Shown here one piece after another: positions 23,588-38,500 of a stretch of 64,000 nucleotides of DNA. The position numbers were made by a program, and so were the translations under genes. The notes beneath the pieces are model-generated. The model ran no database searches. It worked only from the letters and a program-made list of their open reading frames with translations, and was not told the origin of the DNA. Origin of the DNA: Numida meleagris (lineage: Eukaryota; Chordata; Aves; Galliformes; Numididae); the NCBI RefSeq assembly GCF_002078875.1, contig NC_034415.1, positions 16,465,331 to 16,529,330 of the forward strand, read 5' to 3'. Within the stretch, counting starts at the first letter, position 1, and each line of letters opens with the position of its first letter.

Positions 23588-26500
23588 TTAAATTCCAGAT
23601 TTCCCAGACTGGAGAATTAAAGCGGAATGAATCTTCTTCTGTGTCAGTTCTGCTCTCAGTGCTTGTAAATCTGCTATTGCCTGCTTTCTCATCTGCAGAA
23701 GAACCAGACATTTAAGGAATTGCAATTTAAAGTAGTTTTTGGAGTTGATGCGCATATGGGCTTATATAACTAAGACTGACTGACTTTTATGCAGGATGGC
23801 TGAATACAGGATACATCTTTAAAATCTTACATGTCTAATTAGATAGACAGCTTCGTTCCAGCACTTGGCCATGGTGTCTTTCTTTAACCATGGAATTCAT
23901 TGCTTTTTCCACTCCTTGTAATACCCTGAAGGAAGCATATCCACCCTAGATTACCCAGTAAACAGTGCCACAGACAATCTCTGTGATGCAGAGCATTCAG
24001 ATATCAAGCATTCAAAGCTGGACTGCTATCCAATATAAAGGCCTCTATCACTATCTTCCTTTCTAAGGGAGCCATAGGCAGCACTGATGTGGAATAAGGC
24101 AGTTGACAAGAACTTCCATCTGCCTGGAAAATCATTCTGCCTTTTTTTTTTCTTTATACTAGATTTTTTTTCTTAGCCACAGCATGCTCAGTGCCTCAGC
24201 TAATATGTTTCTTCAATAACTTCTTATGAAAGAGATTGCAACATAGTACCTTGAAAATGTAAGTAAGTGCTTCAGTACCAAACTTCCAAAAATTCACCTA
24301 CTAACCTGATATCCTGGAGTAATTAGGCTCAGGGGCTAAATTATGATAACTAATACCATAAAACTTGAGAATAAGAACTGTTTAGCAAATATTTAAGTCT
24401 TCTAATGTTTGAGAAGATTTTATAGATAGTAACATTTTGACTGCTTTCATTAAAAGATTCTAGGATAAATGCAGAGTACCTTAATTTCTATTACAAGTTT
24501 CATTTTTGTATCATCCAGCTTTCTTCTCAATTGATCGAGTTCATGCTGCACTGTAGTAATCTGGATGATTCTGTTATTCTACATGGAAAAAACCCAACAA
24601 CAAACACTTTAACGTAGTTAAGCATTAAGGCATCTCTTCATTCACTGGGTGCTACTTCACCACTCAGAAACAGTCCTCTAGACTCTTTCCAATTCTACTC
24701 TCTTCCAGCCTTCAACGCATGCTTAGTTGTCCCGGTCTGTAAGCAGTCTGCTCCCCAACAGAAGGCAGCTCTCTTCAGCAGCCAACGGCCTTCTTCCCTT
24801 CTCCCTCTCACTTTGAAGATCAGAGCTCCTCAGTAACAGCACACTGTTTTGCAGTTTAAGTTGTGCATACCTCTATATAAAGGCTCCTTGTGCAACACCC
24901 AGGAGTCTAAGAACTCTAACTCCCCAAAAAGGACACTAGCATACTTAAACATAGCTTGTAATAAAAATGTAACATGAAAACTATTCATATTTTTATGTTT
25001 TAGATATTTATGTTAATACAAGCTTATATACATTGTACAATCTTAGGTCATCTCCCACTTTTCAGACAAGTATAAGATACTCCATGTACTTTGTACAGTT
25101 TATATATTTTCCTAGTCTAGCTTCAGATTTGCAAATATACTTGCTTCTACTATGCTTTTATGAAATTAGCAGCTGTGACTACTAGGAAGGGTGTTTACCT
25201 TTATTTTTGGAATTCCTCTATAAACTTCCCCTAGTTTGACACCAGCAGCATAACACAAGACTCATAGCTGCTCAACAGTCCAAGTGTAACCATTCCAAAA
25301 GCTTCAGAGATGTCTCTTCTTCAAGCATAATTACAGTTCATTACCTCTTCATGTGAAATTTTGGATTATAAGAACAATGTAGAACTGAACAATTCAAAAA
25401 TCACACTGAACAAGAGAAGATTTTGTAATGAGACAGTATTGTACAAACACAAAGCGGAAAGATTCAAAAGCTCAGACTCAAGCCTTCAGTCTTTTCAACA
25501 AGAATGGGATGGAGTAACTTTATAGCGGCCACACCTCAGGTTACTGAGGAGTATTTGACTGTTACAGCTAGTTTAGAAGTCGCTGGTTGATGATGAATTT
25601 GTTACTTTCATTTATATTTTATATAAGAAAGAGGTTGTGTAAAAGGATTAAATAATTTAAGCACATACCTTCGAGTTTGTCGTATTGTTTGGTTGTTTGC
25701 GGCTATCTCTGGCTTCTAATTCCCAGAGTAATTTCTGGTGGTAAAGCTCTAAATCTTGTCGAAGTTTGCTTAAAACATTCTCCAGTGAAACTGTAGCTTT
25801 CTTAGTCTCAAAGTATTTCTTCTTCCATTCTTCACGAACTGCACAGCAAAACATGTTTGGTTTTGTTAATCTTATTCTAAGGTCTACTGAAGACAGTAAT
25901 GACAAACTGATCTCACAAGAATCAGTTGGCCAATGCAGATATTAAAAAATAGCAGTAAGTTTATTTTAAAAAGAAAGCAATTTGTGAAAATCTTTGTTAA
26001 AATTACATTCACTACAAATGCATTAGAATTTTCACAGTCACTTGTAACATAAAGCCTCTCTCTGTCTCCAAAGATATATGAAAAGGTCAAAAAGCCAAAT
26101 TCTGTTCAGCCTGGCATTTCTGCAGATTTCAGCTGTGCAAGTCCTCCAGACCTGTTAAGACTGGGATGCCTGCCACATTCCGAAGTCAACAGTATCACTG
26201 TAGCAGCATTAAAGGCTTTATGCAGAATTTGAGCTCTGCAGGGCCAGAGATTTTGAATAGACGTCTCAGGGTTATGGGAAACCATTATTTACCTTTACAT
26301 TTAACTACGATTCCTTGAGCTGTGTTGTTACATGTTAGCAGCAGCTGGCTCATAGCAGTGTGGCAATCTGATGGCCACTTACATCTGCTATTCTGCAAAG
26401 TGTGTGAAATTATTCCTTCTTTTAAGGCATATTTTAGGAAAGCAGGACAACTGCTTCATAGAAACTTATCAGAAAAAGAGTCCCACTGTTGGAACACTAT

Positions 26501-29500
26501 ACAGTATGTAACCAAGAATGACTGTCAGCATGGCAATCTTAAGATGAAATTAAATATAGACTGCATTGCTGTTCCTAAAAGAACATACTCTTCCCTTCAT
26601 ACCTTGTGAAAAAAACAAAAAACACTTCTGAAAATGTATAGGTCTGATGAAAATAATTTGGAGGTACAAATGCTTCTAAAAAAACCTGAGAAGCTGTTGA
26701 AATCCTTGTGAAATAACCTTTTATTTACCTAACTGGATATTGTTTTTTAAGAGAATGCAGAAGCCATTTAGGACTTAACCTCAGCAGGGTAAATTGCGCT
26801 TGCCTTGCAGATTCACTCCTTCAAGTGACCAAGTTTCCCTTTTCTAACTACAGCTTCACCACACTGAATAGTGCAGCGTAGCCATGCCCTCAAAGGACAA
26901 TGGGAAGAAATGGGATGTCTTCTCCTTTCGACAAAACTACATATCAGTTTCAGACTAACATTTCCACATTGGTTTCAGCATCATTTCTCTATCATAGCAT
27001 CATTTCTCTATCAATCCAAATTCCAAAATAAATTAAAAGTGCACCATGATATCTCTTCAGCTTATTTTGTTCCAGTAGTGTTTTCACTTTTTTGACCAGT
27101 TCTTCTCTAGTTTTTTCCAAGTGCCTTCTGTCTTTCTTCATTTGTTCCAAGTGTTCTACCATCTTGTTTTCTAAAGATATTATAATTATATTTAGCAATC
27201 ACCTGGATACTGTAAGGAGGAAAGATCAGTCAAGATTTTTATAATCCACGCCATCATATATCATGCTCTGCTAAGCAGTAGAAATTCTTTAATAAATGAT
27301 CTAAATTTTGGAAATGGCTGGCGCATTAGAAGAAAATGAGAAATCCAGCATGCATTCAGGCATTTATATTCATGCAAACAAATACACAACCTGTTAAATG
27401 CCTATGCAACATATTGGTAAAATTACTTTCAGAAACTATTCAGATGTATATACATTGAAAACTCCTGTCAGATAAGGATAAAAAAGCCTCCAGAGGACTA
27501 CTTCCTGCTCAAAATAGTTTCTGATATGAACTGTAGCAAAATCTTATCTTTAACAATAGATGGCAAATAGGCAAGATAATATCTCAGACTTTAACTAGTG
27601 TGAAACAACAGGTCAATCACAAACCTTTTTGATATTCTTCTGCTATAATCTAGCTGAGGATCATCAGCAAGTGACCATCTTTGCAACATTCTAATGTAAA
27701 CCAACAGCATTTTACCCTGACTCCCTCCTCATCTCCCCCATTTTCCAACCACACATTAAAATTTGTAACAATCTGGTGAATAAATACACGCACAAATTCT
27801 TTCAAAATGTAAGTATTTCTGTCTTCATTAACCAATCTTGATTACATGTTAACTCCCCAGAAATTTCTTCGAAGCACATACTTTCTGCCTGAACTGCTGG
27901 AACTTGAGCTGGGTTTACAGAAAGTGCCAGAGAAGGTGGACTAGGAGAAGTATATTCTTTTGGACAAGTAGGATCATTTTGCTTGTTCTCGTTTGCCTAG
28001 TGGGTCAAAAGACAAGTACATAATTTACAATCCTGAACAGTTACATTAAACATACATTCTGAGAGCAGTCTGAGTGATTGTGAGGGATTAATGGATCCTG
28101 TATGCAATCTTTTTTATTCTGTGTTGCCAGTAGGAATGATTACTAAATTCCAAACAGCTGGGCATCTGCCAGCAGAATCAGAACAGTCAACACTGAAACG
28201 GCAGAGGAAAACACAAGGACTAAGTCATTCACTATTGCTAAACATTCTTGTCCATGTCCATAACTTCCAAGATGCTGACATACACATATAAGACCAGGAA
28301 TAACTGGCTTTAAAACTGTGCTCATCGGATAGCAAAAGCTGGACTGTCCATTTCTAAACCAGCACTTAAAATAGCTCACAGGTGACAAATAATAGTGAAG
28401 CTATTATTCTGTATGATTGCAGGCTGTGTCTTTCTAAAAATGACCTTATTTTGATGCTATGACAATACCATACATATGCTTTAAATAATTTTATATTTTT
28501 TAATCAAATGTTCTGCTTGAGATGAGACTATTATTTATCCCATTGGAAATAATTAAATTATAGAAAATGTCTCTGATAAAGTCAATACAAAGTCACTGTC
28601 AAAAATTGTAAAAATAATATAATAATAATAATAAATAAATCAGCTAATAAGATTGAGATGGTTACTGTATAAATGGATTATAACCAAAGGTATTACTTCC
28701 CATGATTTCATTGTTTAGAAATACAGTTGAATTTTCATTAGCAAATCTCCAAAGTAGCAGTGCATGAATTTACTTTTCTCAATTACTCTAAAATCTAGAT
28801 AAAATATTTCATATTTCTAATGCATTATTTGTCCTATAAAATTACCCTATCTCTAGGTGGAGGATTATGATTACTGCTCCACATTAGAAAGAATATTCTA
28901 ACTTGAAAAACAAACCTGATCATCCAGGTTTTCACCAAGAACAGTTACAGACTTGCTAGTTCTGTACTGCAGCAACCTAAAGGTAAAATCAAAGAAGCAT
29001 GTGAAAATTAATGTAACAATATGGGCTTTCTTTTCCATTTTCTTTCACTTATTTGAATTTTTTAAAATAAGCTTCTAGTTATGAATTAATGGTATCCACT
29101 ATTTTGGTAGAATCATTACTTACTAACCTTTGGTTCTTGTGTATGTATTCTGTGGTTTGGTCTTCAAGTGTTTCAAGAACTCCAGAATCCCGTGTTCTGT
29201 CTCTTCTTAGTTTAGCATCTTCTTTGTGATCATTATTTTCCATGTTTGTAACTAGTCTGGTGTTTAGTTCTGTGACAGGATAATGATAACCAAAATATAT
29301 AGGTTACAATCACAAAATTCAAGCACTTTTGACTGCAAATCAGTCCAATACATACAATTATCTCTGGGGTAAAGAATGTTTTTTTGAATAACAGAGGAAA
29401 TAAATAAATGAAAAAAAAAAAAACACTTATTTTCTTTTAAGAATTTGTATCTAACTAATTCTGGTAACTAGTAGAGGAAACATTACAGCAGATAAGGAGA

Positions 29501-32500
29501 TCATTTAAATTACTTTGCCTTTCCTAAAATAGTTCTCTACCACTTTTTGCCTTTCAGAGACTGAAGTTCTCTGACAAACTGGAACTGGTAAAGAAAGTCA
29601 GCAAAACATTTTGCATTTGAATGTTATCAGATTCAAATTATATACAACAAATCTTTCAAAAGGAAACTGCTGACAGACTTCGCCTACACTTTATGCAACA
29701 AAATCCTACATCCTTCATCATTCAAAACAAAGTTATGGAAAACTTTTCAATCATGTATATATGCACACATATATGAAAATACACATATGTATGTATTTCT
29801 ATAGTAACTGGCTTCAAACTTTGGTTGACATGATAATGGAGGGACAATGCTATTTTTTAGCATTTTTAACATTCTTCAGACATTCTCAAAGATCACAATG
29901 TCAAAATTTTTGTTTTCTTACTCAAAGTACTAGATATCAAGAATAATTTCAATTGAGATCAGTAAAGTGCCAATAACTAAGAAAAAACTGAATATCGTCT
30001 CATTTAATAATTCCTAGTCAGAAATTTGCAACAAAAGAAGGCTCACCTTTTTCACATTAACTGTAAAATTATAAACAAATATTAACATTTGTCTTTCAAA
30101 ATTATTTCCTAAAAAACAATTCAGAATCATAGAATTGCTCAGGTTAGAAAAGACCTTCAAGATCATCAAGTCCAACCACAACCTAACCATACTACCCTAA
30201 CTCTAACAACCCACCACTATGTCCCTGAGCACCACATCCAAATGGTTTTTAAACACAGTCAGGATGGTGACTCAACCACCTCCCTGGGGAGCCTATTCCA
30301 ATGCTTAACAACCCTTTCTTTCAAGAAGTTTTTCCTGATATCTAACCTAAAACTACCCTAAATGCTATCATTCTGATGCTAATTTAATAGTGGTGACTCA
30401 AATCCAATTCGAATGCTTTGGTCACTTCTTCATTTGTAATTACTAGAAATTTAGGAACATTAAGAAAATTAGATAACTGTTCAGAGACTTAATGGCCCTC
30501 AATATCCTAACACACCCCATTTTATAGGAAATATTAATTAATAGATGTCTTTCAAACAACATTTTCTGTTTTGGCACAGAACTGCTAGCCAGTTTATGCG
30601 AGCTTTAAATCCCTCCATAATCTTGTACTATCTTCTCTATAGTCCATTCAAAGAGTTCTCTTGCCTCTCAGTTTTAGGAATGCCACTGTTCAATAGCATT
30701 AAACAACAACAAATCCACATTATATAGGAGGGAGTGTAGAAAGCACTTTCCCTTCAGTAGTAATGTAGCCATGGATAAGATAACAATGAAAGATGAAGTG
30801 AATAAATTGCTTTCCATGACTTCTTGATAACAATTTTTTTTTCATTTAAAATTGCTGTTGAATTATAGGATCATTACCTTCCAATCTTTACAGTAGCTGC
30901 TTAGCAGTCTGTTTCCCTATTAAATAAGATCAGGCAAATGCATTGACATTATTGAAGCATTTCTCTGTAACAGTACATAATGATAATGAATGACTCACCC
31001 AACGTAAAAAGTATGCTTCTTTGAAAGATAATATTATTTTAAAAATTGGAGTACTATTCTGACAGCAATATTTCAACTTATGCTGTACCAACATATTTTT
31101 TTTAATTTAGCTTTACTCTGCTAATATTCTAGAAAGCTTGGTTTAACAACAAGATGACAGTGAACTGTACCCTTTGGATATGTCATGAGATTTTGATGTA
31201 TTTGGTTATTTCGGTCTTGTTCATCACTGTGCTTTACATGAAGAGTAAGAGCAGTTCCTTTGGCTTTGTCATTCCACTTAGGAGCATCTTTTGGATCCTG
31301 GCTGTGACGGCTTTGCTGGGAGTTCTTTTGTACTATACAGCTTTTTCCAGTCACTTGATCTGCAGGATTTAAAAGACTTGGTGTGAAGAGAGATCCCTTG
31401 GATCCATTTTGATCTACGAAATAATTGATATAGAAAAGAGAAATATTATTTCATTGTAAATGTTAACTATAATAGTTATTCTTCTTCTTCACCATCTTTC
31501 TTCACTGCACTGGTTAAACTTACCTTTCACTCTGAACTGTGTCTTTGTTTCTGTAGTCCTGTTGTGGTCTTGCTCATTACTTGTGTGCAATACTGGAAGA
31601 GATTCCTTCTCAGCCCATTCTGCAGGACTGTGTACTTTCTGATTTTCTAGCTGATGACTGCAGTTCTGTATGCTTTCTAAAAATTGTTTGCTTTCAGTTT
31701 TTTGTTGGGGTAGATTAGGTAGTCTTGATCCGCGACCATACCTATTAGTTTCTGCACTAAAGTGATAGCTTTGTTGTGTTGATGATGACAATGGATAAAC
31801 ATCTTCAAAATATTCCACTCGAGGTAATAAATATAATTCAGGATACAGTGCCTAAAATATGCAATATATTAACCAGACATAAAAGAAGAAATGTCCAGTG
31901 TACAAAGCTTCTGAAAATGATAGCTTAAATGCCCTAAAATACATACATAAGGGGGAGCAAATGACTTCAGTTCCAGCTCTGCTTCTTGTGTTGCTTTCAC
32001 CTGGAAGATAAAAAACAGAAGATAACTGATAAAATACTTTTCTTACCAATAATATTGTGTATTTAATAACTAATGTTGCTGATTTCTGTATTCTGTTTTC
32101 TGTCTTTACATACTACAGTTTTCTTCCACAACAGCCTGATGGAGAGAAGAAACATAGAACGCTACTCTGTTTTCTGACATGGCACTGAAATTATTCTGTC
32201 AATCTTACAAAATCTAAATCGGACACACAAAAGTATATGGATGTGTTTCTGCTGTGGTTCAACGGACTTGACCCAATAATGATGGCAGCAGAAAGTCTGC
32301 CTTTACTAGAAGTTGCTTCAAGTCAAATCTGAAGAGAAACGCTGAGTCTAACATAATTTTCTCTATTCACCTCAGACAACATTGCAGAATATTTAATGTC
32401 TGTAGAAAAAAAAATCTATGGCTCTCCTATGTCTTGTAGTATTTATTGTCTTGCTATTCTTTGTGTGATGTATGTTTTCAGATTTCAACAGTTGTTCTTA

Positions 32501-35500
32501 AAAAAATAAAAACAAAGATAATCAAACTGGAAAGATATTTCCATTAGAAAGATATTCACCATTAGAAAAAAAATTAAAATTCTGAGCTTACAATTACGCA
32601 ATGAAATAACAAAACTGAACTAGACATGGGGCCAAATTCTGTTCTCAATAATGCCCACACAACGAGACACAGATTATATAAAAGAAAAGGAGGAACAAAT
32701 TAAAATGGTTTTGACTGATGTTCATTTTTCATTTAAAGACCCGCACCTGCAAGCAGGCTACAACTCTCAGTACTGTTTACATTGTTAATGTTGTGAAACG
32801 GAAGACTGAGAAAATAAACAAACTCAACAAATATTTGATCACGCAGAGGTAATTCAATTAGGTTACCATGACCCTAAACAATAAATAAACTAGATATTTG
32901 GTATCCCTTGTCCCTTGATATTTGATATCCCTTGTGATTCTCAAGGGAGCTGGAAAATTCCTCCATTTACCTCAGATCTAACAGTGGGGAAGAAAATACA
33001 CTATCTTAGTTGCTATCATCCAGTTAAAACATCTGAAATTTTTGAAGATTTATGCATATTTTCAGATTTAGATTGCATCACAGTCTTGAAGCTCCCATTC
33101 ATCTACTTTTTACACATTACTTGGTATTTATTCTAGATTTCTGTGCAGGTAATTTTAGTGATATTGACTACAAACGAATTCAAGAACAGCACCAACTTTC
33201 TGCCTTCTAATTAATTTCCAAATCCATTTCCAAGCAGGTGAAAAAAGTCTTTCATATCTATATGCACCACAAGTTTTTTGTGTATTACTCAAATGCATTT
33301 TCAGTTGATCTGATTTTCAAGTTTCTTTAATCTTTAGCTATAGTTTGTAAGATAGCTAAAAATATAGGGAATCAGAGTGAGGAACAATTATGATTCAGAG
33401 ACACAGTTTTTTGATTGCATAAACCTCCTCGGGCTGTATTAGTGGACTGATTCGAGGACATGAAATGTACCTTCAGAGAAGCTTTCACTCTGAGACTGAT
33501 CTTTAAAGGCAGGCTGCAGGTTCCTGCCTTTTAAGGAACTCTGACTTACTCATCTCCCATTGCAAATTCTTCAAATGCCATAATCCTAACCACGTACTGG
33601 GAATAACGACCCCGGGGGAATATTTTTTATTCACCTAGAACAGATACATTTAATCTATTGTCTTAGCAAAACTAGCATCTTCCACTGGATTGCAACTAAT
33701 TACATCTGATGATTTAAAGGATAATATTCCTGTCCAGCTGTGTGTTCGTATTTGGGGAATTAGATGCTCTGAGAAGAGTTCATTCTTGAACGCATCTGAA
33801 AATGAACACTGACAGTGCTCCTGAAGTTATCTAGTGGGTGGCATCCCTGCCCACGGCAGCGGGGCTGGAACTAGATGATCATTAGAGTCCCTTCCAACCC
33901 AAACCATTCTACAAGGGCTGCTCCAAAAGTAATGCCTCCTGCTTCACTACACTGGCCTACTACGTTGGCACACAGTGTCAGAAGTGGATGCTGGTGGGAT
34001 GGCAGTAGACCTTGAACCTTCTCACCAATATCCCATTAAATTTTGTTGCCACATGACAGATGGCAGCAGAGAGGCAGTCTGTCAGAATGGCATCTGACAT
34101 GGAAGACTGGATGAAGCAAAGGGGTGTCAATGAATTTCTCGATGAGGAAACAGTGGCACCCACTGACATTCACTGATGCTTGCTGAACGTTTATGGAGAC
34201 CAAACAGTGGATGCGAGCACAGTGAAGTGGTAGTTGATGCATTTCAGCAACAAGAAATATAAGCCACGATCTGGACAGCCCATACACAGCTGTCACATCA
34301 TGAAATGAAGAGCATCTCAATGAGATCATCTACACAAGTTGTCTAATGGTGGTGACTACACTGAAAAATAGCATTGTGTACCTGAGAATTTGCTCTATCA
34401 GATAGTGTTATTATTCTCCTTGTATCTATTGTAGTTTCCATGGAAATAAATAGGAGGCATTACTTTTGAAGCGACATACATATGATGCTATGATATTTTC
34501 TAATCTGCAGGGACTAAATCCATAGTTTACATTATAAAGCAGAAGTGCGTTAAAGAAAATATACATATATAAACGAACTTACAACAGCAAGCTTTTTCCC
34601 AATGCATTTTAAGAATTGGAATTTGTCTGCAACTTCGACTCCACCCAGGTACTCTCCAAGCTTCTCCCGAAGCATTCTTAATGTGATGTGAGGAGACACC
34701 CTAGAATGTTGTTATTCATTAATACATCTGTAAGATCAAACAATGGCTAGTTAGTAAGAGGGGGAAGATAATGGTATTTAAATGTTGGCTTGCATGGAAA
34801 GAATGAACAAAAAAGGGAACTGTTTCCTGAAACAGTACCGAATTACATCTAGGTCAGAGATGTTTGGTGTGGTAGAAATCGGTATATTGTATCACATTAT
34901 GGTAGACTGTATTACAAAGGCTGCCATAACATCAGCTAGCAATATTCATACTTAAGGAATCCCATACAAAGTGAGTATATGAGAATGCCTGAAACTTGAA
35001 AAAGATTCCTTTAGGATGCTCTTGCTCATCTGCAGATGAATAACAAGAGCATTGGAAACTACAGTCATGCATTTCCATTCGAGTGGCCTGTCGGATGTAC
35101 CCCTTTAAGCACTAAGGACTAGAGGATAATTCATCACCTTAAGTGCCAAGCACATTCTTTTGGTTATGTCTTCTCCAACACTAATTTATAGTAGGGTGTG
35201 TGTATATGTACATGCAAATGTATTTTAAATCAAAACCAAACACTGTGATGTGAACATTTCCATCATAGTTTCAGGATGGGAGAGCTGATGCAAATTTGAA
35301 TTAGATAATTTAATCTACTACAGGCAATCATGCAAATATCGAAGTAATGAGCTCAGTATAAAAATCATCATATAATTAAAAGCACCTCTGCAGATTGAAA
35401 CTAAATGTGCAAGAGTCACACAAAAGCTCAGCATCACAACATAAGCAGTTCTGATTGTTCCTGTGTTGCCATATAAAACAAACCAGGGAATAAAATCAGG

Positions 35501-38500
35501 CCTGAGATTGTTAATCATCCACGCTGCTGAAGTGTTAGTACATTACCTAGCAGCGTTTTATACCTAGCAGGGTTTTGGCCCAGGACAGCTGTCACTCTTC
35601 AAGCAATGCACAGACATAGCTTGGGGTATGGGACATACCGTTCTCACTAAACAGTATGGACAAGGACATAACAACCCTTCAGTTTGGGCAGATCTTCAGC
35701 ACTGACCCAGCAGGGTTGCGCTCTATGCCTTCATATCATATCCATTGTCGGTAAAACACCCCCAGTTCCATCTGATAAAAATAGTACTTTAGTGAACTAC
35801 AATGCTTCCTTAATGCTATTTCACATGTGGGACTCAAAGGACCCTCCCCCGGAATATATTTCCTCAGGAAATAATTCTGCCTGGGAGCACAGGAGCTGAG
35901 GACACCCAGGGTCAAGCAGTCTGCAGAGCAGACATATCTAGGCCATCCTACTTGGTCCCTGAACATTTAGCTTCTGCTTATTTCTTTGCTATTCACCTTT
36001 TGCCCACACCTGATGTAGATTTTGGTCCTAACATCTTTTATTTCAAGTGTATAAAGAAATACGTGAAAGATGGAAAAATAATTCACCACACATCCTTCCA
36101 GGGTTGTATGTGAGAAGAGAGATCATCTGTAATTCAAATATGTCTCCTTCACTATCCTTTTCTCAAGCTGATTTTTCAAAGAAGATATGTCCTTTGAACT
36201 ACCTTCTGAAATCCAAAAAATGCGAACTCTTTCAGAGGCAATTCTAAAACTGTGCATCCTTCACTGATAATGCCCTTTTAAACCAACAGAGAAATCTAAA
36301 TCTAAGGTACGCACGAGCAGCAGGGAAAATATTCAAGTAACTACGATGATGTATCACAGAATAAAATCATTTAGGTATATAGAACCTGAGATACACAACA
36401 GAAATTGATCTGAAAAAATGTTTGCTAGCGCAGCTGCTATGAACATATAATAATGTATTTCCTACTTGCCACCACTGGCTAACAGAAACCTAGTCATACT
36501 GAGTCATTTCCTTCAGGCTGTTCCTTTAAAAATAATGCAAACTAGAGTTTATTGCAGCAATCTCATCTAGAAATAACAAAAGCGTTGGTTCTGTGGTGAG
36601 GAATGAGGAATAAATAAAAGATCATGTAGGCTGAGAAATCAAGTTCATGGGAACAAGAATTTTGGGCTGCAGATGATTATACACTTAATATTTTCCTCTA
36701 ATTCCACGATTAATGGAAGTGGCCTGCAGTTACACCTGGGAGTCCTTTGTTGAGCTGACACACACAGTACTAGGATCACCAAACTGGCTGGGCAGAGCTA
36801 TCAAAACAATGAGCGCTGGCAGGGCTGCTGTTCCCTCTCCCAGGTTAAAGTAAGACAAGATACTTAACATATTTTATGTTTTCAAAGACAGTGATACATT
36901 GGTCCATTGTTAGTTACTGCTAAAGCTAATGTACTGTAGCATTGTATAGCACCCACAGAATAATTAATAAGTAATTACTTAACAGTCCTTAGCAAGCAAC
37001 AAATACCTAGACAAATCATCAAATTGCAGAATGGCCTGGGTTGGAAAGGACCTCAAAGATCATCCGGTTCCAACTCCTGCCACAGCAGGGTCACCACCCA
37101 CTAGATGAGGCTGTCCAGAGCCCATCCAGCCTGGCCTTGAACACCTCTAGGGATGGGGCATCCACAGCTTCTCTGGGCAGCCTGCTCAGTGCCTCACCAC
37201 CTTCACTATGAAGAAGTGCTCCCTAGTATCTAATTTAAATCTCCCCTCTTTTAGTTAAAATCATCACCCCTCGTCCAATCACTACAGGTCCTTGTAAAAA
37301 GTTTCTCCCCATCCTTCCTATATGCCCCATTAATTATTGAAAGGCTGTAATAATGACACCCTGCAGTCTTCTCCTCTCCAGGCTGAGCAAGCCCAGCTCC
37401 CTCAGCTTGTCTTTGTAGGAGAGGAGCTCCAGCCAGGAGAGGAGATCCAGATCATCTTTTCATCTCTCCTGTGGACTTGCTCTAACAGATCCATGTCTTT
37501 CTTGTGTTACAAACTCACTGAAATCAGTAAGAATCCTAATTTAAGTTGTTGCTTCAGAACTGAGTCCTAATGAAATAAACTTACTCCAGAGAACACAGGG
37601 CAGACACATGAAATGATTTACTACTCCTGCTATGTATTTCACATCTCTACTGGAGATTTTTACAGCAGAGTTGATACGTGCACTTTATTTGGCTCTGAGC
37701 AGCCTTTCAACAAAAGAAGCTGCAAGAATGAATACATTCTGCTCTAAATGCTAATACCCGGCTGCTGCCAATTTTTTTCAGTTACATAATATATTGTCTT
37801 AAGGAACAATACAAACTTAAATTTAAATGAGTTGAAACCTGTAATTCCAGCTAAGTTGACAGGTGTTGCACAGGAGCAGAGGAGATACAAGCAAAAACTC
37901 CATTCCAACACATACCTTTACATTATTTGACTTTGCCTGCAACTTCTTACTACGGCAAAAACACACACAGATTTTGTGAGCAAAGCGCTTAGGAGTACAG
38001 ACCAAAAAGTATTCTTCCACAAAGTCCTCTGAGAGCACACACTGTGGGCAGCCTTCTAGAAATACTACGGAAGAAAGAAGATATGCAGGTGGTTTCACAG
38101 GCTCTAATGCATCCCTTTTAGGTATGTGCCTTAATCTTTTTCTTTAGATGAAGAGGGCTCACTGACAGGCTTTCCTGTCTCCATTGAGCCACTCCATCTC
38201 AAAGCTGGTCCACCATGGAAAAGCATTCAAGATTTTGATAGTCAAACTCCAGAAACATAAGACTGTGATTTTACAACAAGAAAATATTCTGCAGCAATAC
38301 TAGCACTGCTCTGGAAGTGCATTTCAATGGTTTAAATCAAGAGCTGCATTGGCCTGGTACAGTCCGAATAGGATCAGAATGGGGGCTAATGGCTCTAAGT
38401 TGTGCCAGGGAGTTTCAGGTTGGATATTAGGAAAAATTTCTTCTCTGAAAGAGGGGTGAGGTATTAGACCAGGATGCCCAGGAAGGTAATAGAGTCACTG

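Noticed and set aside
37823..38098. Minus-strand open frame of 91 aa within SPATA1 intron
   Set aside because: Tested as a possible extra SPATA1 exon; exons on both sides already join in phase and the translation matches nothing in the family.
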